From Muricea muricata (taxonomy: Eukaryota > Cnidaria > Anthozoa > Malacalcyonacea > Plexauridae), in assembly GCA_963855995.1 (NCBI GenBank), contig OY979718.1:26712282-26776281 (forward strand): DNA of 64,000 nucleotides, read 5' to 3'. The notes under the pieces are model-generated. The model did no database searches, was not told the DNA's origin, and worked only from the letters and a program-made list of their open reading frames with translations. Below are positions 61,501 through 64,000 of this stretch, one piece after another. The translations under genes and the position numbers were made by a program. Each line of letters begins with the position of its first letter. Position 1 is the stretch's first letter.

Positions 61501-61755
61501 CTTTATGCCTCTTCCAAAGATATATCAATACGACGAGAACAATTCCTCCAAGAATGGCAACTACTGTGAAGCCAGCCGTAGCTAAACTATTGGGCGAAGA
61601 TGTGGTATTGTATTGTGGTGCTTCTTTGCCTTGTCTTGTGTTTGACCTTGTCGTGCTCCTCACATTGTCGTAGTTCCCGATTTGTGGCGTTGTCAAAGTT
61701 GGTACTTTGTGCGTCACGTTTTGAGGCGTTGTCATGGTTGGGATCGTTACTGCTA
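61501..61755 (-). CDS. Transmembrane exon of a type I receptor-like gene (partial)
   Basis: A phase 1-1 exon of 255 bp between an acceptor (ATTTAAG at 61757-61756) and a donor (CATAAAG|GTAAAC). It encodes a Thr/Pro-rich stalk with near repeats (IPTMTTPQNV, VPTLTTPQIG), a Ser/Asn/Gln-rich segment, then a hydrophobic helix (AGFTVVAILGGIVLVVLIYLW) and a basic stop-transfer KRHKG. This is the layout of a single-pass membrane protein, with the outside upstream and the cytoplasmic side downstream. The same-strand kinase fragment lies 2.1 kb downstream. A receptor kinase is therefore plausible, but that fragment sits in a mobile element, so the link is unproven. Ectodomain exons were not found in the window. 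Confidence 0.65.
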
Positions 61756-62417
61756 CTTAAATTTATAATAATAATAATAATACTTAATTCTTATATAGCG
61801 CAAATTAACATGCTAATGAATAATAGTTTAAAATTGTTCACTCGTTAAGAACCTAAAATTTTTACATACACCGTGTGTGAATTTTTGATCAGTTTTTGGC
61901 CTGATCTATTGCCTCTAATAAGGTTTCATCTAGATCTGCTAACAATAGTGCGTATCGTTTTTTAAATATCCAACTGTTTAATATGAATGAAAACTGAAAA
62001 TATATGCCTTCATGAAATTTTTATTTGTCAAATTCCACATACGGAATAATTATACGGCACATGTAAATAAAACACTTACATGTATATTAACCACAAAGTC
62101 CGCATGTAAAAAGACTTGTGAAAAAAATTCTGTACGATCATTTTTGCATGTGAAATGTTCTAATTTCACAGCTTTTAAACACTCTAGTTGGTAATTTTCA
62201 ATTTGATGCAGTTAAATTTAAACAACGTGCGTCAATTGTTGATCATTTCATCCTATGGTTTCTTTTAGTTTATTTTCTCAGTAACAAAATTTCATTTGGA
62301 ATCTTTGACCGTTTAATACGAGTGAAAACTAAAAATACGCCTAAATTAGTGAGAATGAAGAAATATTTTCCTTTCTAATAATTTATGCCTTGCATCATTG
62401 TGAACGCTTTAAATATG

Positions 62418-62760
62418 AGGTGCCAAATGTAAAAAAATTATATGCACATTTTTCGTGCAGTTTTTGTCATGGTTTGTAAAAATTTTCCTGGCATACGTTA
62501 TTATTTGCAAATAAACATTATATCGCATGTTGTTATATATAAATAACCACTTTAACAAAAACTGCATGTTTATTTGAAATAATCATTTCTACAAAACTGC
62601 TTATTTGTAAATAATCATTTCTAGAAAATTGTTTATTTATAAATAATCACTTCTAGAAAATTGTTTATTTATAAATAATCATTTGTACAAAATGGCTTAT
62701 TTGTAAATAGTCATTTGTACAAAATTGCTTATTTGTAAATAATCATTTTTATCACAAAAA
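62418..62760. repeat. TTATTTGTAAATAATCATT tandem array with a MULE-like end
   Basis: Six or so units of about 31-32 bp (CTTATTTGTAAATAATCATT plus TCTAGAAAATTG or TGTACAAAATTG) form an array from about 62565. The left flank GAGGTGCCAAATGTAAA resembles the outer end of element 2 (GGGGTGCCAAGTGTAAA), so this may be a solitary arm of a third related element. Confidence 0.65.
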
Positions 62761-62930
62761 CAGTTTTGCTTCTATGCGCAACTGCAATGCGCAATGCAAT
62801 CCAAACTTTCGGCCAGGGGGGGGACGTTTCCGCCATTTCACGAACTGCTGTCGAGTGTTGCCATGTTGTCTTTGAAAGTCGTTTATAAACAGGTCGGATA
62901 TAAACGGTTATGCTCCATTCATTTTGAATA

Positions 62931-63113
62931 ATGAATAATGTAAGTCCCGAATTCGAAGAGTTGGGAATAGTCGTTGCAAGTGCCATTACAAGTTATTTGC
63001 AACCTCAAAGACAACGAAAAACTGAAGGCAATTCTACCGTTGATGTGCAACAAAACGCCAGTACCACATCGAGTACCACATCGACTGCCTCGTCGAGTGC
63101 TACGCGAGGTCAG
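62931..63113 (+). CDS. Candidate first exon of an unidentified gene
   Basis: The frame starts at the ATG at 62931 and runs 61 codons to CAG|GTAAAA, an acceptable donor, phase 0. It reads MNNVSPEFEELGIVVASAIT and then a Gln/Arg-rich patch and a Ser/Thr run (TTSSTTSTASSS). The upstream 120 bp are less AT-rich and contain GCCATTTCAC and GCCATGTTG, as in a promoter or 5' UTR. The family is not recognised. The gene would continue to the right, but no second exon was identified before the window ends. Confidence 0.45.
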
Positions 63114-63334
63114 GTAAAAACTGCACATCGCTATATTTATATATTTTCTGGTAATCTTGAAATATACGCTATAAATTTACAATGACATGCAAATGTAATA
63201 AAATATATTTCAGATAAATAATAGGTGCTTCTGCTAAACCACCTCTGAACTTTAGAGTACCATTTATGATCACCGTGTAAAAATTCTGTGAATGTTATTG
63301 CTTTTAATAACATCTATCATTCATTTGGCCATTC

Positions 63335-64000
63335 CATTTACTATAGAATGCCCCATAGAGATTATAAATAACAATAAGTGTAATTTATAATCTCTATGGA
63401 ATGCCCTCCAATTGAAATGTAAGGATATCTAATGGAGGGGGGAGGGAGCACTCATCTTTAATTTTCCCAAAGAGTAGCTTACAGAATTTTTGAATATGGC
63501 AAAAATTTGGTGTTCTAGAGATAGTGGGAAAAGTGATATCCTAATGGGGTTATATACTTAATAGATATCCTTCAGGGTATTGGGGTAATTTCCACAAATT
63601 GCATACAAGAGGATTGCACCAAAAATTATAATACCTTAGGGGGATTATGAACGTCCAGACCCCTAAGTAGGGGGGGGATGTGACGGATGTCATATTAAAT
63701 GAGCTATTCCATTTAATATACACCCCCCTTGAGTCGTCCCTTTACAATCCCCTTAGGACAGAAAATTTTTCAACCCTCGGATGCAATTTTTGGAAGTCAC
63801 CTTTTAGGATATGTTATTAACCTTTATTGGATATCATCCCCCCCCCCCTTGGATACCTATTTTTCCCATTTTTTTAAAATTCCTCGAGTTACCCCCTTGG
63901 AAAATGTAAGAAGATAACCCACTCCCCCATTAGATATTCAGGCCCTCAACAATAAGGGGGGGGGGGGTGCATATATTAAATGGATGTCCCAATGGTATGG
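63335..64000. repeat. Homopolymer-laced repeat field
   Basis: It starts with a palindrome (ATAGAGATTATAAAT facing ATTTATAATCTCTAT, about 63354-63400). Scattered copies of GGATATC(T/C)AATGG, ATTAAATGGA and runs of 8-13 G or C follow, up to the window end. It looks like decayed inverted or tandem repeats; no gene is seen. Confidence 0.55.

Overview
The window looks like nuclear DNA from an early-branching animal, most likely a cnidarian, although I cannot name the species. It is AT-rich and intron-dense, with GT-AG introns and small exons, and it is crowded with DNA transposons, MITEs, LINE fragments, microsatellites and long inverted repeats. There are no bacterial operons, and I recognised no rRNA, tRNA or CRISPR array. 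Most long open frames are repeats or antisense shadows. The genes below were found by following splice sites and reading-frame phase from exon to exon.

Left part (1-13.4 kb). Two genes start head-to-head around 1.1-1.45 kb. The minus-strand one shows only its first exon (840-1116). The plus-strand one is a six-exon BEN-domain gene whose phases join into 405 codons. A nearly pristine 3.97-kb PIF/Harbinger transposon (5499-9467), with an intact DDE transposase and a two-exon Myb/SANT-like partner, sits immediately 3' of the acceptor AG of the last BEN intron and cuts the final exon off. Next come a cluster of CACATGTG palindromes and a decayed CR1-like LINE (about 10.29-13.35 kb).

Middle part (13.3-28 kb). 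A minus-strand gene of about eleven small exons can be traced from a signal peptide at 27.63 kb to about 13.3 kb. It encodes two fibronectin-III-like domains whose cysteine pattern and exon layout resemble an IL-17-receptor ectodomain. No transmembrane or SEFIR part is visible, and the gene runs into the 3' end of the LINE. Between 28 and 48.5 kb the DNA is mostly transposon: foldback and nested hAT elements with perfect 8-bp target-site duplications (TSDs), a broken ZMYM1/TTF-type hAT transposase gene with a LINE inserted in it, a TTAA-flanked element, several tandem-repeat blocks and one OTU-like exon.

Right part (50.8-64 kb). Three large inverted repeats follow one another. Two are Mutator-like (MULE-like) by their 9-10-bp TSDs and long terminal arms carrying palindromic minisatellites. 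The first (53375-57904) carries a SWIM-zinc-finger coding exon. The second (58434-60759) carries the N-lobe of a protein kinase that stops where the minisatellite arm begins. Just outside lies a receptor-type transmembrane exon on the same strand as the kinase fragment (61501-61755). A plausible first exon of another gene (62931-63113) and a G/C-homopolymer-rich repeat field close the window. The two MULE-like elements are the best candidates here for an undescribed system: long-arm elements that appear to mobilise or capture coding exons.
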